From NCBI GenBank assembly GCA_034926675.1, contig JAYFQW010000035.1, positions 1-47,406 on the forward strand: 47,406 nucleotides of DNA, in the 5' to 3' direction. Numbering within the stretch: position 1 is the stretch's first letter; each line of letters opens with the position of its first letter. Below, one piece after another: positions 7,617 to 16,640 of the stretch. A program made the position numbers and the translations under genes. The notes under the pieces were generated by a model, which was given only the letters and a program-made list of their open reading frames with translations, searched no databases and had not been told where the DNA came from. The DNA is from Clostridia bacterium. GTDB taxonomy: Bacteria; Bacillota; DTU025.

Positions 7617-7688
7617 GGATTGTCCCTCCATTTGCCGCAGCTGAGTGCGTTGCCACGTGTGCTGCCGCGCCCGGAAAGCCGAGCGGGT

Positions 7689-7722
7689 GGCCCGGCCGGC
7701 GCAGTAGGCGCCTGCCGGGCCT
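7689..7722 (-). terminator. GC-rich hairpin between SPOR and DRTGG genes
   Basis: GGCCCGGC pairs with GCCGGGCC around a loop containing further GC-rich complementarity. It lies 12 bases after the SPOR-protein stop. No T run follows, so it may be an attenuator, an mRNA stabiliser or a weak terminator. Confidence 0.4.
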
Positions 7723-7733
7723 TCACATGGCAC

Positions 7734-8360
7734 TCACTCAACGATCACCACTTCATATCCTTGAGATGTGAGTGCATCACTGAGAGCTATTGCGTTCTCC
7801 CTCCGCGCAAAGGCCCCGACCTGCACAGAGTAGGGACCCCCGCCTGCCACGTAAATGGGATAACCCTGTGCTTCCAGTTCAGCCGCAACAGCAACTGCTG
7901 CCTCCTTGGTCCCGAACGACCCCACTCTGACCCGGAACAGCGGGCCTGAAAGCGCCGCCGCCTGAGTTCCCGAGCCAGATGAAGTAGTTTTGGAAGCGGC
8001 AGCGGCCTGCGAACCTGGTGAGGTCGACTCTGCTGACGGACCGGTCGATGTCGCTGTTGCTGTTCCAGCGGCGACTGTACTTGAGCTCGCGCTGGATTTC
8101 GGAACATCGATCTTCGGAACAGCCGCGGAAGGCTCCTTCGACGAATCCGTCGCACCGGAGTCGCCCGTGCTCTTCCATGGGTAGTAACTGTAGCCCGCAT
8201 CTGCTGAGTCGCTCTTGGCCTGCGAGCCCCGGTTGGGGTTCATCAGGCTCAGCACCTGCTGCCCGATGAGCCAGCCCACCCCGATCGCAGCCACACTCAC
8301 CAGGACCACGGCGAGGATCCACGACAGGGCGCTGCTTGTGGATGCCCGTTTGACCGGCAT
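7734..8360 (-). CDS. SPOR-domain membrane protein
   Basis: 208 residues. A short cytoplasmic N-terminus, one membrane segment (LSWILAVVLVSVAAIGVGWLI, about 12-32), a long Ser/Ala/Thr-rich linker (about 50-140), and a C-terminal SPOR domain (PLFRVRVGSFGTKEAAVAVAA through PYSVQVGAFARRENAIALSD). SPOR domains bind glycan strands stripped of stem peptides, at division septa or in spore-cortex remodelling. ATG 8360 is preferred because GGAAGGG lies eight bases upstream; an ATG 12 codons earlier lacks a site. The nearest upstream gene is the P-loop ATPase (85 bases); it may share that transcript. Confidence 0.88.
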   Translation of the reverse strand: MPVKRASTSSALSWILAVVLVSVAAIGVGWLIGQQVLSLMNPNRGSQAKSDSADAGYSYYPWKSTGDSGATDSSKEPSAAVPKIDVPKSSASSSTVAAGTATATSTGPSAESTSPGSQAAAASKTTSSGSGTQAAALSGPLFRVRVGSFGTKEAAVAVAAELEAQGYPIYVAGGGPYSVQVGAFARRENAIALSDALTSQGYEVVIVE

Positions 8361-8445
8361 AGACGATCCCTTCCTTTTGCTCGAATCATCCGGCACGGGG
8401 CATGGCCCCGTCTCAGTAGATACTTCTATTCGGTAGTAATACCAC

Positions 8446-9216
8446 TCATTCCTGACTGATTCCTTCCCACGGAGGCAACATGAACCTATCCACTACGAAA
8501 GCGGGCGCCCCGCGATCCCGGGTGATAGCGCTAACAAGGCCAGGGTTGGCCTGTTCAACCCCTCGTGAGACGGCGAAGAACCTCACCGGGACATCAACAC
8601 GCAGTGAAAGCTCTTCTGCAGCATCCAGGCCGGCTCTCACCTCATCCAGAGTGCTCTCGGCGCCGAGGTTCGTGTTGGACACAATGCCAGAGCACGACAG
8701 GCGGGACGCACGCTCTACTGCACGAAGCATCGAGATCATCTCATCCAACGTAGAGGAGAATGGCCTGAGTGTGTTGACAACGTACAGCATATCATAACCG
8801 GAGCGCTCCAGATGTATGTGGAACCGTCCGATGGCGCGGGCGCCGTCATCATCCCCACCCATATCCACAACGACCTGCACCAACGGATCATCAAAGGCCC
8901 CGAATATCTCCGGCGACACTGCAGGCAAGTCCGCCATCTCGAAACTGGCCATGGTGGAGACCACCCTGATGCCACGAGCTCTGAATCCCTCCGCAAGTTC
9001 CCTCGACCGGAACATGGGCTTCAGTATGTCGATATCCACTAGGGTCACGGGGCGTCCTTCATTGGCGATCGCCACTGCGAAGTTGGCCGCAAGTTCCGTC
9101 TTCCCGGAGCCGAACGCGCCTGTGAACACAGTAATGCGCGAACTGCGAAGCGAATCGATTCCGGCCTCCCCCAGATATCTCTGACGATTGCGGGCATCAT
9201 CTACCGAAGGCGTCAA
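8446..9216 (-). CDS. P-loop ATPase of the MinD/CobQ-like SIMIBI class, function unknown
   Basis: 256 residues. Walker A GAFGSGKTE near residue 30, then VTLVDIDILKPMFRSRELAEGF, a Walker-B-like VVVDMGGDDDGARAIGRF, and MLYVVNTLRPFS and GIVSNTNLG where nucleotide-base recognition is expected. The organisation resembles MinD/CobQ-type NTPases but I do not recognise a named family. The start is TTG 9216 with GGAGGG seven bases upstream, two bases after the folC stop, so it is co-transcribed with folC. Confidence 0.75.
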   Translation of the reverse strand: MTPSVDDARNRQRYLGEAGIDSLRSSRITVFTGAFGSGKTELAANFAVAIANEGRPVTLVDIDILKPMFRSRELAEGFRARGIRVVSTMASFEMADLPAVSPEIFGAFDDPLVQVVVDMGGDDDGARAIGRFHIHLERSGYDMLYVVNTLRPFSSTLDEMISMLRAVERASRLSCSGIVSNTNLGAESTLDEVRAGLDAAEELSLRVDVPVRFFAVSRGVEQANPGLVSAITRDRGAPAFVVDRFMLPPWEGISQE

Positions 9217-9218
9217 GA

Positions 9219-10529
9219 TCAGTCCCTCCACATCCCTCTTACTTCGCCGATGAGATACAGCGAACCAGACACCACCAGGAGTGAAGCGCCGCGCGTGCGC
9301 GCCTCCTGTAGGGCTAGCTCCACACCTCGGCCGGCCGGGCACTCCACACGAGCATCCACCCCGGTCGCTTGGACGAGCGACGCTATGTCGCTGGGCTCCG
9401 CCGCCCCGGAACGGGTGTGCTCAGGGGCAGTGGCAATCACCAGATCGAAATGCGGCGCCAGTTCGGCCACGATCTGGTCCACCCGCTTATCTTTGGAGCA
9501 CCCGAGCACGAGCACGCGCTGGCGCGCGCGTCGGCCCGAGCCTCCCATGATGTCCTCTACCGTGCGTGCAAGTGCGCGAGCGCCATCAGGGTTGTGGGCG
9601 CCATCGAGGACCACGGCAAAGGGAGATGTCTGAACCACCTCGAACCTCCCTGGGTGAACCACCGCTGCCAGCCCCAGGTCGATCTCGCTCAGGGATACGC
9701 CGCCGAGCACGCCCAGGGCCGCCATTGCCGTAGCGCAGTTCTCTGCCTGATGCCGCCCTACAAGGGCGGTTGTTACTCGAACACGGCCGAAGCCAGGCAT
9801 GTCGACCTCCATGGCAGCGCCCTGCATGCCAACGGATGCCACGCTGAACCCGACATCGCGCCCCACTGCTATCGAAGGCGCGCCCACATCCCGAGCAGCG
9901 CTCTCCAGCACCGCAAGCGCCTCCGGCTCCTGTGGCGCAAACACAACAGGGACACGAGGCTTGATGATGCCAGCCTTGTCGGAGGCGATCTCCCCAAGTG
10001 TGTTCCCAAGCTGCTCCATGTGGTCCATTGCGATATGGGTTATAACGCAGACGCTGGGAGTGATCACATTCGTGGAATCGTACCTGCCGCCTAAGCCCAC
10101 TTCGACTATTGCGATCTCCACACCCGAGCGCCGAAACCATTCAAAGCACGCGGCGGTCGCCACCTCGAACTCGGTTGGAGCGCCCACAGCAGGGTCAGCA
10201 GCGAGGCGTTGAATCGCAGGAACCATGTTCGAGATGATCCCCGCCAATTCATCCTTTGGGATCTCCTGCCCGGCTACGCGCATGCGTTCGGTGTATCGCT
10301 GCAGGTGCGGCGAGGTGAACAGCCCGGTCCGGCGGCCAGCTGCCCTAAGCACCGACTCGATCATCGCGGCAGTAGATCCCTTTCCATTCGTGCCGGCGAT
10401 ATGAACCGCGCGCATGCCGCGCTGCGGGTTCCCCATCGCCTCCAGCAGGCCCGCGGCTCTATCCAGCCCGGGCTTAATACCGAACCTGGAGAGGCCATGC
10501 AGATACTCCATGGTTTCATCGTAGTTCAT
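9219..10529 (-). CDS. folC: bifunctional dihydrofolate synthase / folylpolyglutamate synthase
   Basis: 436 residues. FolC joins glutamate to dihydropteroate and extends polyglutamate tails on folates, using ATP. Seen: the P-loop HIAGTNGKGSTAAMIES, SPHLQRYTERM, the central EVGLGGRYDSTNVI and HIAMDHMEQLG motifs, and the C-terminal Mur-ligase domain with VLDGAHNPDGARAL. Start at ATG 10529 (MNYDETMEYLHGL), preceded by GGTGGAAG; the longer frame adds 14 unrelated residues. It begins 16 bases after nth and is followed by the P-loop ATPase. Confidence 0.95.
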   Translation of the reverse strand: MNYDETMEYLHGLSRFGIKPGLDRAAGLLEAMGNPQRGMRAVHIAGTNGKGSTAAMIESVLRAAGRRTGLFTSPHLQRYTERMRVAGQEIPKDELAGIISNMVPAIQRLAADPAVGAPTEFEVATAACFEWFRRSGVEIAIVEVGLGGRYDSTNVITPSVCVITHIAMDHMEQLGNTLGEIASDKAGIIKPRVPVVFAPQEPEALAVLESAARDVGAPSIAVGRDVGFSVASVGMQGAAMEVDMPGFGRVRVTTALVGRHQAENCATAMAALGVLGGVSLSEIDLGLAAVVHPGRFEVVQTSPFAVVLDGAHNPDGARALARTVEDIMGGSGRRARQRVLVLGCSKDKRVDQIVAELAPHFDLVIATAPEHTRSGAAEPSDIASLVQATGVDARVECPAGRGVELALQEARTRGASLLVVSGSLYLIGEVRGMWRD

Positions 10530-10545
10530 CAGCTTCCACCCCACC

Positions 10546-11316
10546 TCAGTCAGACCGCAGCGGCCCTTCACCAGAATCCAGCGCCGCCTGACACCCCGGC
10601 CTCACCTGGCACAGGTCGCACGCCGGCTTTCGGGCATGGCACGTCCTGCGTCCATGCGTCACCATGTTCATGTGCAGCTGGTAGGTGATGTCGGCAGGCA
10701 TCGCCCGAGCGAGCTCAGCCTGGGTCTCAGCCAGGTCCTTCGTGTGCACCAGTCCGAGCCTGTTGGACACCCTGTGAACATGAGTGTCAACCGGGAAGAC
10801 CGGCCGGCCCAAGGCGAAAAGGAGCACACATGCAGCGGTCTTCGGCCCAACCCCAGGAAGCGACGTAAGGTAGCCGAACGCCTCCTTGTCGTCGATGCCC
10901 CCGAGCATATCAAGGGAGATACTCCCCTGCTCTTCCCTGATCCTGCGAAGAACCTCTACGATCCTGGCGGATTTGATCTCCGCCAGGCCTCCGACTCTGA
11001 TCAGATCCGCGATCACAGCCGCAGGTGCATCGGCAACATCCTCCCAGCTGGAGAAGGCGTCCCTGAGAGATGCATAGGTCCTGTCGGAGTTCACGTCCGA
11101 CGTGTTCTGCGTAAGTATCGTGTGAACTAGCTCACCCACAGGATCGCCGTGAGGCCGCAGGGGCTTAGGGCCATACATGGCCTCAAGCCCCCGGTTCACC
11201 CAGCGCAGGCGTTCCGTAAGCGCGCCCCGAGGGGATCCATCGCACCCGCCTGTGTGTATGCCTCCACAGTCCTCGGCGCAGCCAGACCCCATGCTCACGT
11301 GCTTTTCGTCTGTCAC
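10546..11316 (-). CDS. nth: endonuclease III-like DNA glycosylase/lyase
   Basis: 256 residues. HhH-GPD base-excision repair enzyme. The helix-hairpin-helix LPGVGPKTA carries the catalytic lysine, VDTHVHRV carries the catalytic aspartate, and the C-terminal [4Fe-4S] site is complete (CHARKPACDLCQVRPGC: C-x6-C-x2-C-x5-C). The usual arginine in GVGRKTA is proline, as in many thermophile and clostridial endonuclease III-like proteins. An extra cysteine-containing 30-residue N-terminus (GCAEDCGGIHTGGC) precedes the fold. The start is GTG 11316 overlapping the valS stop (GTGA), with AGGAG upstream, so it is coupled to valS. Confidence 0.93.
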   Translation of the reverse strand: MTDEKHVSMGSGCAEDCGGIHTGGCDGSPRGALTERLRWVNRGLEAMYGPKPLRPHGDPVGELVHTILTQNTSDVNSDRTYASLRDAFSSWEDVADAPAAVIADLIRVGGLAEIKSARIVEVLRRIREEQGSISLDMLGGIDDKEAFGYLTSLPGVGPKTAACVLLFALGRPVFPVDTHVHRVSNRLGLVHTKDLAETQAELARAMPADITYQLHMNMVTHGRRTCHARKPACDLCQVRPGCQAALDSGEGPLRSD

Positions 11317-13973
11317 TTCGTAAGCTCCTCGATCCTGGCCCTGACCTTCGCAAGGCTCAGCTCTGTTTCGGCGAGCTTGTCTCGGTGCTTCTGCACGACC
11401 TCAGCCGGCGCCTTCGCAACGAATGACTGGTTGGCAAGCCTGCCCCGCGAACGTTCCACCTCCGCCTCAAGAGCCTCAACTTCGCGGGTGAGCCGCTCTG
11501 TCTCCTTGCTGATGTCGATCATGCCCGCAAGCGGCAGGTAAACCTCAATGCCCAGGGCAACTGCAGCAGCGGCCTTCTCCGGCTTTGGCTCTGTGGTCGG
11601 CCGGATGGATGCACTCTCAATCCCTGCGAGATGCGACACCATCTCCAGATTGGCGGCAAGAGAGCCTGCGGCATCTCCGTCGGCATGGAATACCGCCTCC
11701 ACTTTCCTCGAGGGGGCCACATCGAACTCCGCCCTTATGTTCCGGATCGCTCGAACCGTCTCCATGAGAGCGGCCATCTCCGCTTCGGCCTGCGCGTCTA
11801 GCGCACAATCCTCCATCACCGGCCATGGCGCGATCATGATGCTCTCTCCCACGTGGGGCAGGTGCTGCCAGATCCCCTCCGTGATGAACGGCATGAACGG
11901 GTGAAGCAGCTTGAGCGCCCCGTCGAGCACCTTCCATAGCACGAACTGCGCCGTACGTCGACCTCGCGCGTCATCCTTGCTGTACAGCCTGGGCTTTGCA
12001 ATCTCTATATACCAATCGCAGTACTCGCCCCAGATAAAATCGTAGATGGTCCGGGCAGCCTCTCCAAGATCGTACCTCTCAAGCTGCTCGGTGATCTGCC
12101 CAGCCACTCTGGAGCACCGCGAGATGATCCATCGATCAGCCAGTGAAAGCTCGAGGTCGGGCGGAAGCGAGCCGTCGGTGGGCGCCTCGAAGCCCTCCAG
12201 GTTCATCTGCACGAACCGGCTTGCATTCCAGATCTTGTTCGCGAAGTTCCGCGAGGACTCCACCTTCTCCGGGCGCCACCTTATGTCGTTTCCAGGAGTG
12301 TTTCCGGTTATCACGGTGAACCTCACAGTGTCTGCTCCATATTCCTTCACGATGTCAAGGGGATTGACCCCGGTTCCCTTCGATCGGCTCATCTTTGACC
12401 CGTCAGCATTCCTTATCAGCCCGTGAAGGAGTACATCAGTGAACGGCCTCTCCCCGGTGAACTCCAGGCTCATGAAGATCATCCTGGCCACCCAGAAGAA
12501 AATGATATCGTACCCGGTCACCAGTACCGACGTTGGATGCCACTGCTCAAGCTCAGGCGTATGCTCGGGCCAGCCCATTGTGGAGAACGTCCACAGACCC
12601 GACGAGAACCACGTGTCCAGGACGTCCGGGTCCTGCTCCACCCCGCCCCCGCACGCGGAGCAGGAAGACGGATCCTCGATAGACGCGAACATGTGGCCGC
12701 AATCACGGCAATACCACACAGGGATCCGATGGCCCCACCATAGCTGCCTGGAGATGCACCAATCACGCACATTCTCCATCCAGTTGAGATAGGTCTTTGT
12801 GAACCGCTCGGGAACGAACCTTACATCCCCTTCTACCACGGCTCTGACCGCGGGCTCCGCGAGAGGCGCCATCTTCACAAACCACTGCTTTGATACCAGC
12901 GGTTCCACGGCAGCTCCACACCTCTGGCAGTGGCCCACAGCGTGAGTGTAGGGCTCGGTCTTTTCGAGGAGCCCGGAAGCATCGAATTCGGCAACAACTG
13001 CCCGCCTGCACTCCTCCAGAGAGAACCCGGCGTACTTCTGCGCATCGGCCGTCATATGCCCGTCCTTCCCTATCACGGTGATGGACGGCAGGCCGCACCT
13101 CTGCGCTATCTCGAAGTCATTTGGGTCATGAGCAGGTGTAACCTTCACAGCCCCGGTCCCGAATTTCGGATCCACGTGAGCGTCGGCAACAATCGGGATC
13201 TCCCTACTCACGATCGGGAGTGTCACATTGCGCCCGACCAATCGTGCGTATCTAGGATCCTCGGGGTTTACCGCCACGGCCGTATCCCCGAGCATCGTCT
13301 CAGGACGAGTGGTGGCGACTGTGATGAAGCCCGACCCATCCGACAGAGGGTAGCGCAGATGCCACAGGCTAGTCTCCACATCCTCATGCTCCACCTCCAC
13401 GTCGGAGAGTGACGTCCCACAGCCGGGGCACCAGTTCACCATGCGGTCTCCCTTGTACACCAAACCCTTGTTGAATAGGCGCACGAATACCTCTCGCACT
13501 GCCTTTGAGCACATCGAATCCATGGTGAACCTGCTTCGCTGCCAATCGCAGGAAGCGCCGAGCTTCTTCTGTTGCTCGACGATCTCGTCGCCATACTTGC
13601 TCTTCCACTCCCACGCGATCTCGAGAAACCTCTCACGCCCGATATCAGCTTTGGAGAGGCCATCCTTAGCGATGCTCGCGGTGACCTTGGCCTCCGTCGC
13701 GATGCTGGCATGGTCAGTTCCAGGTATCCAGCAGACATTGGCGCCCTGCATCCTCTTCCACCGGACAAGGATGTCCGGGATTGTCACATCGAGTGCGTGC
13801 CCTAGGTGAAGCGTACCCGTGATATTCGGCGGAGGCATCACCATGGTGAAGTGCTCTCTTGCAGGATCAGGGTCTGGCTCATCGTGGAAGTACCCACGGT
13901 CGAGCCAGAACTGGTACATCTGTTCCTCGATCTCCTTTGGATCGTATGCTGTCGGTATGTCCGTTCCTCCCAT
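11313..13973 (-). CDS. valS: valine--tRNA ligase
   Basis: 886 residues, the full family length. Class Ia synthetase: HLGH in PPNITGTLHLGHAL, KMSxS as GSKMSRSKG, the editing domain between them with TTRPETMLGDTAVAV, the anticodon-binding helices, and the C-terminal coiled coil (KETERLTREVEALEAEVE onward) that valine enzymes use to clamp the tRNA. The start is ATG 13973 behind AGGAGAGGCAC; an open frame continues 53 residues upstream but lies inside the T-box leader and is not coding. It is expressed under T-box control and followed by nth and folC. Confidence 0.97.
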   Translation of the reverse strand: MGGTDIPTAYDPKEIEEQMYQFWLDRGYFHDEPDPDPAREHFTMVMPPPNITGTLHLGHALDVTIPDILVRWKRMQGANVCWIPGTDHASIATEAKVTASIAKDGLSKADIGRERFLEIAWEWKSKYGDEIVEQQKKLGASCDWQRSRFTMDSMCSKAVREVFVRLFNKGLVYKGDRMVNWCPGCGTSLSDVEVEHEDVETSLWHLRYPLSDGSGFITVATTRPETMLGDTAVAVNPEDPRYARLVGRNVTLPIVSREIPIVADAHVDPKFGTGAVKVTPAHDPNDFEIAQRCGLPSITVIGKDGHMTADAQKYAGFSLEECRRAVVAEFDASGLLEKTEPYTHAVGHCQRCGAAVEPLVSKQWFVKMAPLAEPAVRAVVEGDVRFVPERFTKTYLNWMENVRDWCISRQLWWGHRIPVWYCRDCGHMFASIEDPSSCSACGGGVEQDPDVLDTWFSSGLWTFSTMGWPEHTPELEQWHPTSVLVTGYDIIFFWVARMIFMSLEFTGERPFTDVLLHGLIRNADGSKMSRSKGTGVNPLDIVKEYGADTVRFTVITGNTPGNDIRWRPEKVESSRNFANKIWNASRFVQMNLEGFEAPTDGSLPPDLELSLADRWIISRCSRVAGQITEQLERYDLGEAARTIYDFIWGEYCDWYIEIAKPRLYSKDDARGRRTAQFVLWKVLDGALKLLHPFMPFITEGIWQHLPHVGESIMIAPWPVMEDCALDAQAEAEMAALMETVRAIRNIRAEFDVAPSRKVEAVFHADGDAAGSLAANLEMVSHLAGIESASIRPTTEPKPEKAAAAVALGIEVYLPLAGMIDISKETERLTREVEALEAEVERSRGRLANQSFVAKAPAEVVQKHRDKLAETELSLAKVRARIEELTK

Positions 13974-14010
13974 GTGCCTCTCCTGCCTCCCATGTGAATG
14001 GTCCAGTAGC

Positions 14011-14325
14011 AAAAGAGCCTCCCCGCCCACCGTAGGGCGAAGAAGGCTCTCCTTCGCGGTACCACCTCTCGGCAACGCCGGCGCCCGAGTCCGCTCGCCA
14101 AATGGCCCGCGGACACGCGCAACCATGCGCAACTCTCTTCGGCTTTAACGGGCCACCCGCCCGGCCCTACCCAGCGTCCCAATTGGGGTATGGGCGCCTT
14201 CAGGCCAGTCGCTCGGGAGCGACCTTCGCGCACGCTTGCTGCCAGGGCGCCTTCCAGCCGTTGGACGCCCCTCTCTTTGGCTGCGCCTGCGCTACTCCTC
14301 CCCGTCATCGCGTCTTCAGTATTTG
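14011..14325 (-). promoter_or_regulatory. T-box riboswitch leader of valS
   Basis: The minus strand holds the T-box sequence GAGGTGGTACCGCG (14055-14068), which pairs with the CCA end of uncharged tRNA. It is followed by a strong terminator hairpin (stem within 14015-14050) and TTTT at 14011-14014. Upstream are stem I elements: an AGAGAGGGG tract and GGCTGGAAGG. A GTC triplet in GCGAAGGTCGC (14221-14223) is placed as expected for a valine specifier. Transcription continues into valS when uncharged tRNA-Val binds. The T-box and terminator are seen; the specifier assignment is inference. Confidence 0.88.
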
Positions 14326-14331
14326 ATGCAT

Positions 14332-14359
14332 ATCATATCATATTCCGACAGGCGTGCAA
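14332..14359 (-). promoter_or_regulatory. promoter for the valS T-box leader
   Basis: Minus-strand TTGCAC (14354-14359), a 16-base spacer, TATGAT (14332-14337). A start of transcription near 14325 would put stem I of the T-box at the 5' end of the RNA. A second TATGAT overlaps five bases upstream but would leave only an 11-base spacer. Confidence 0.6.
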
Positions 14360-14391
14360 CAGCGCGCTGCCATCGCCATCCAACACCCGCG

Positions 14392-16479
14392 TTATGCGTT
14401 CTCCTTTTGCTTCTTCGCCTGCTCGATCACTGCCGCAGCCACGCTCGAGGGCGCCTCTTCGTAGTGGTCGAACTCGGTGACGAAGGATCCGCGGCCGCCC
14501 GTCATCGACCTGAGGTCGATGGAATACTTGAACATCTCCGCCATTGGGACCAAAGCCTTCACGACCTGGTATCTTCCCTGAGGCTCCATGCCAAGAATGC
14601 GCCCGCGCTTCTTGTTGAAATCCCCCATGACATCGCCCATGTACTCCTCTGGCACCGTGACCTCGGCCTTGACAATGGGCTCGAGGATGATCGGGTTCGC
14701 ATCAGCGCACGCCTTCTTCAGGGCGAGCTGGGCGGCGATCTTGAAGGCCATTTCGGAGGAGTCAACAGGGTGGCTCGAACCGTCAGTCAGCGCGCACTTG
14801 ATGTCGACTAGGGGGTAGCCAGCCTGGATGCCCTCTGGCAACGCCTCTCTGAGCCCCTTCTCAACGGCCGGGATGAACTGCCTCGGGACCGATCCTCCAA
14901 ACACCCTATCTTCGAACTCGAAGCCAGAGCCTGCTGGAAGCGGCGAGACCTCGATCCACACATCTCCGAACTGCCCGCGTCCGCCGGTCTGCTTCTTGTG
15001 CCTGCCCTGCACCAGCACAGTCTTCTTTACTGTCTCGCGGTAGGGCACCTTCGGAGTATCAAGAGTGACCTCTACGCCGAACTTCCTCTTAAGACGGTCG
15101 GCAATGATATCGAGGTGCACTTCGCCCATTCCGGCAACGACGAGCTCGCCGGTTTCCAGTTCCTTTGTGTAGCGCAGAGTGGGATCCTCTTCGAGAATCC
15201 TCACGACGCCCTGCCCTATTTTATCTTCATCGCCCTTGGACTTCGGCTTGATGGCCATGGAAAGCACAGGGCTTGGGAATTTCACGCGCTCAAGCAATAT
15301 CGGCTTGTCCTTATCGGAGAGAGTATCGCTTGTAGTGGTGTCGGTCAGCTTCGCTACGCCCGCGATATCTCCAGGGCCGACCTCAGCGACTGCCACCTGC
15401 TGCTTGCCTTTCATAAGGAACACTTGGCCGAACCGCTCCATCTTCTCCTTGCTCGCGTTGTACACCTGAGAGTCAGACCTCACGATGCCGGAGTACACCC
15501 GAAACATCGTTATCTTGCCTACGTACGGGTCAGCGAGGGTCTTGAAGACCAACGCAGAGAATGGCTCAGCCTCTTCTGGCTTCCGCTCAGCACTCTCCTC
15601 GGTATGGGGAAGATGCCCGCGAGCGGCGCCTACAGCTACAGGAGATGGGCAAAGAGAGACGATGGAATCGAGAAGCGTTTGAACGCCCACCATGCGAAGG
15701 CCCGATACGCAGAACACCGGCACTACCGTGCCTGTTGCCACGCCCATGGCCAACCCGCGCTCGAACTCCTCCTGAGTGAGAGACTCCCCCTCGAGATACT
15801 TATTGAGCAGATCCTCATCATTCTCGGCGGCATACTCCACGAGCTTATCCCGGTACTCCTGAGCAATATCGGCGAGATCCGACGGAATGTCGCCGAGGGT
15901 GAAGCTCTTGCCGGTCGCATCATTCCATGTGCAGGCCTTCATGTGGACCAGGTCCACCACTCCACGGAACTTGTCGCCCTGGCCGATCGGAATCTCGGCG
16001 ACTGCAACATGATTGCCAAACGCGCTCTGCATAGAATCGATGGCCTTATCGAAATTGGCATTCTCACGATCTATTCGGCTGATCACCGCGATACGCGGAA
16101 TCTCAATGTCGTCTGCACGGCGCCACATGAATTCCGTGCCCACTTCGACGCCGGATACCGCATCCACCATTACCATGGCCGCGTCAGCGACGCGGAGCGC
16201 CCCCACTACCTCACCGACGAAATCGGAGTAGCCGGGGGTATCGATCACGTTGATCCTGCAGCCGTTCCACTCCACGGGAGCGACCGAGGCATTGATGGAT
16301 ATCTTGCGCCTCACCTCGTCTGGATCGTAGTCCATAGTGGCTGAGCCGTCGTCCACGCGGCCGAAGCGGTCAACGCCGCCGCTCAAGAAGAGCATGGCCT
16401 CGGTGAGAGTCGTCTTGCCCGCCCCACCGTGGGAAACGATAGCGAGGTTCCGCAGTTGATCCACCCTGTATTTCTTCAA
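14392..16479 (-). CDS. elongation factor G-like GTPase (EF-G paralogue)
   Basis: 695 residues, typical EF-G length. Domain I has the P-loop SHGGAGKTTLTEAM and the G3 motif DTPGYSDF; domains II to V follow (for example KFPSPVLSMAIKPKSKGDEDK, GMGEVHLDIIADRLK, and the C-terminal RSMTGGRGSF). The family is the EF-G-like branch common in clostridia and actinobacteria, often carried in addition to a str-operon fusA. The G4 motif, normally NKxD, reads SRID (VISRIDRENANF), so guanine recognition or turnover may differ. TTG start at 16479 with GGGAGGAG upstream; the frame upstream of this (to 16548) is not conserved. No str-operon genes (rpsL, rpsG, tuf) are adjacent, supporting a paralogue. Confidence 0.88.
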   Translation of the reverse strand: MKKYRVDQLRNLAIVSHGGAGKTTLTEAMLFLSGGVDRFGRVDDGSATMDYDPDEVRRKISINASVAPVEWNGCRINVIDTPGYSDFVGEVVGALRVADAAMVMVDAVSGVEVGTEFMWRRADDIEIPRIAVISRIDRENANFDKAIDSMQSAFGNHVAVAEIPIGQGDKFRGVVDLVHMKACTWNDATGKSFTLGDIPSDLADIAQEYRDKLVEYAAENDEDLLNKYLEGESLTQEEFERGLAMGVATGTVVPVFCVSGLRMVGVQTLLDSIVSLCPSPVAVGAARGHLPHTEESAERKPEEAEPFSALVFKTLADPYVGKITMFRVYSGIVRSDSQVYNASKEKMERFGQVFLMKGKQQVAVAEVGPGDIAGVAKLTDTTTSDTLSDKDKPILLERVKFPSPVLSMAIKPKSKGDEDKIGQGVVRILEEDPTLRYTKELETGELVVAGMGEVHLDIIADRLKRKFGVEVTLDTPKVPYRETVKKTVLVQGRHKKQTGGRGQFGDVWIEVSPLPAGSGFEFEDRVFGGSVPRQFIPAVEKGLREALPEGIQAGYPLVDIKCALTDGSSHPVDSSEMAFKIAAQLALKKACADANPIILEPIVKAEVTVPEEYMGDVMGDFNKKRGRILGMEPQGRYQVVKALVPMAEMFKYSIDLRSMTGGRGSFVTEFDHYEEAPSSVAAAVIEQAKKQKENA

Positions 16480-16554
16480 GCGATCTCCTCCCTTAGACGC
16501 GTCGCCCGCAGCTGTCACATGCGTTGCCAATGACCCATAAAGGCTCACTGTAAT

Positions 16555-16583
16555 ATTCTACACTCTAGCGGTTCGGGAGGCAA
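16555..16583 (-). promoter_or_regulatory. promoter for the EF-G-like gene
   Basis: Minus-strand TTGCCT (16578-16583), 17-base spacer, TAGAAT (16555-16560). It lies about 75 bases ahead of the TTG start, leaving a short untranslated leader. Confidence 0.55.
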
Positions 16584-16640
16584 TAGCAGATCGCCATCGG
16601 ATCGCAGTTCGCGCTGGTTGAGTCATTATCGTATCTCGTT

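Noticed and set aside
13838-14308. Minus-strand frames running through the valS leader
   Set aside because: They overlap the T-box and its terminator, which explain the sequence better.
14998-16344. Plus-strand open frame of 448 codons antisense to the EF-G-like gene
   Set aside because: It mirrors a strongly conserved coding sequence and its translation resembles nothing; a codon-bias shadow.
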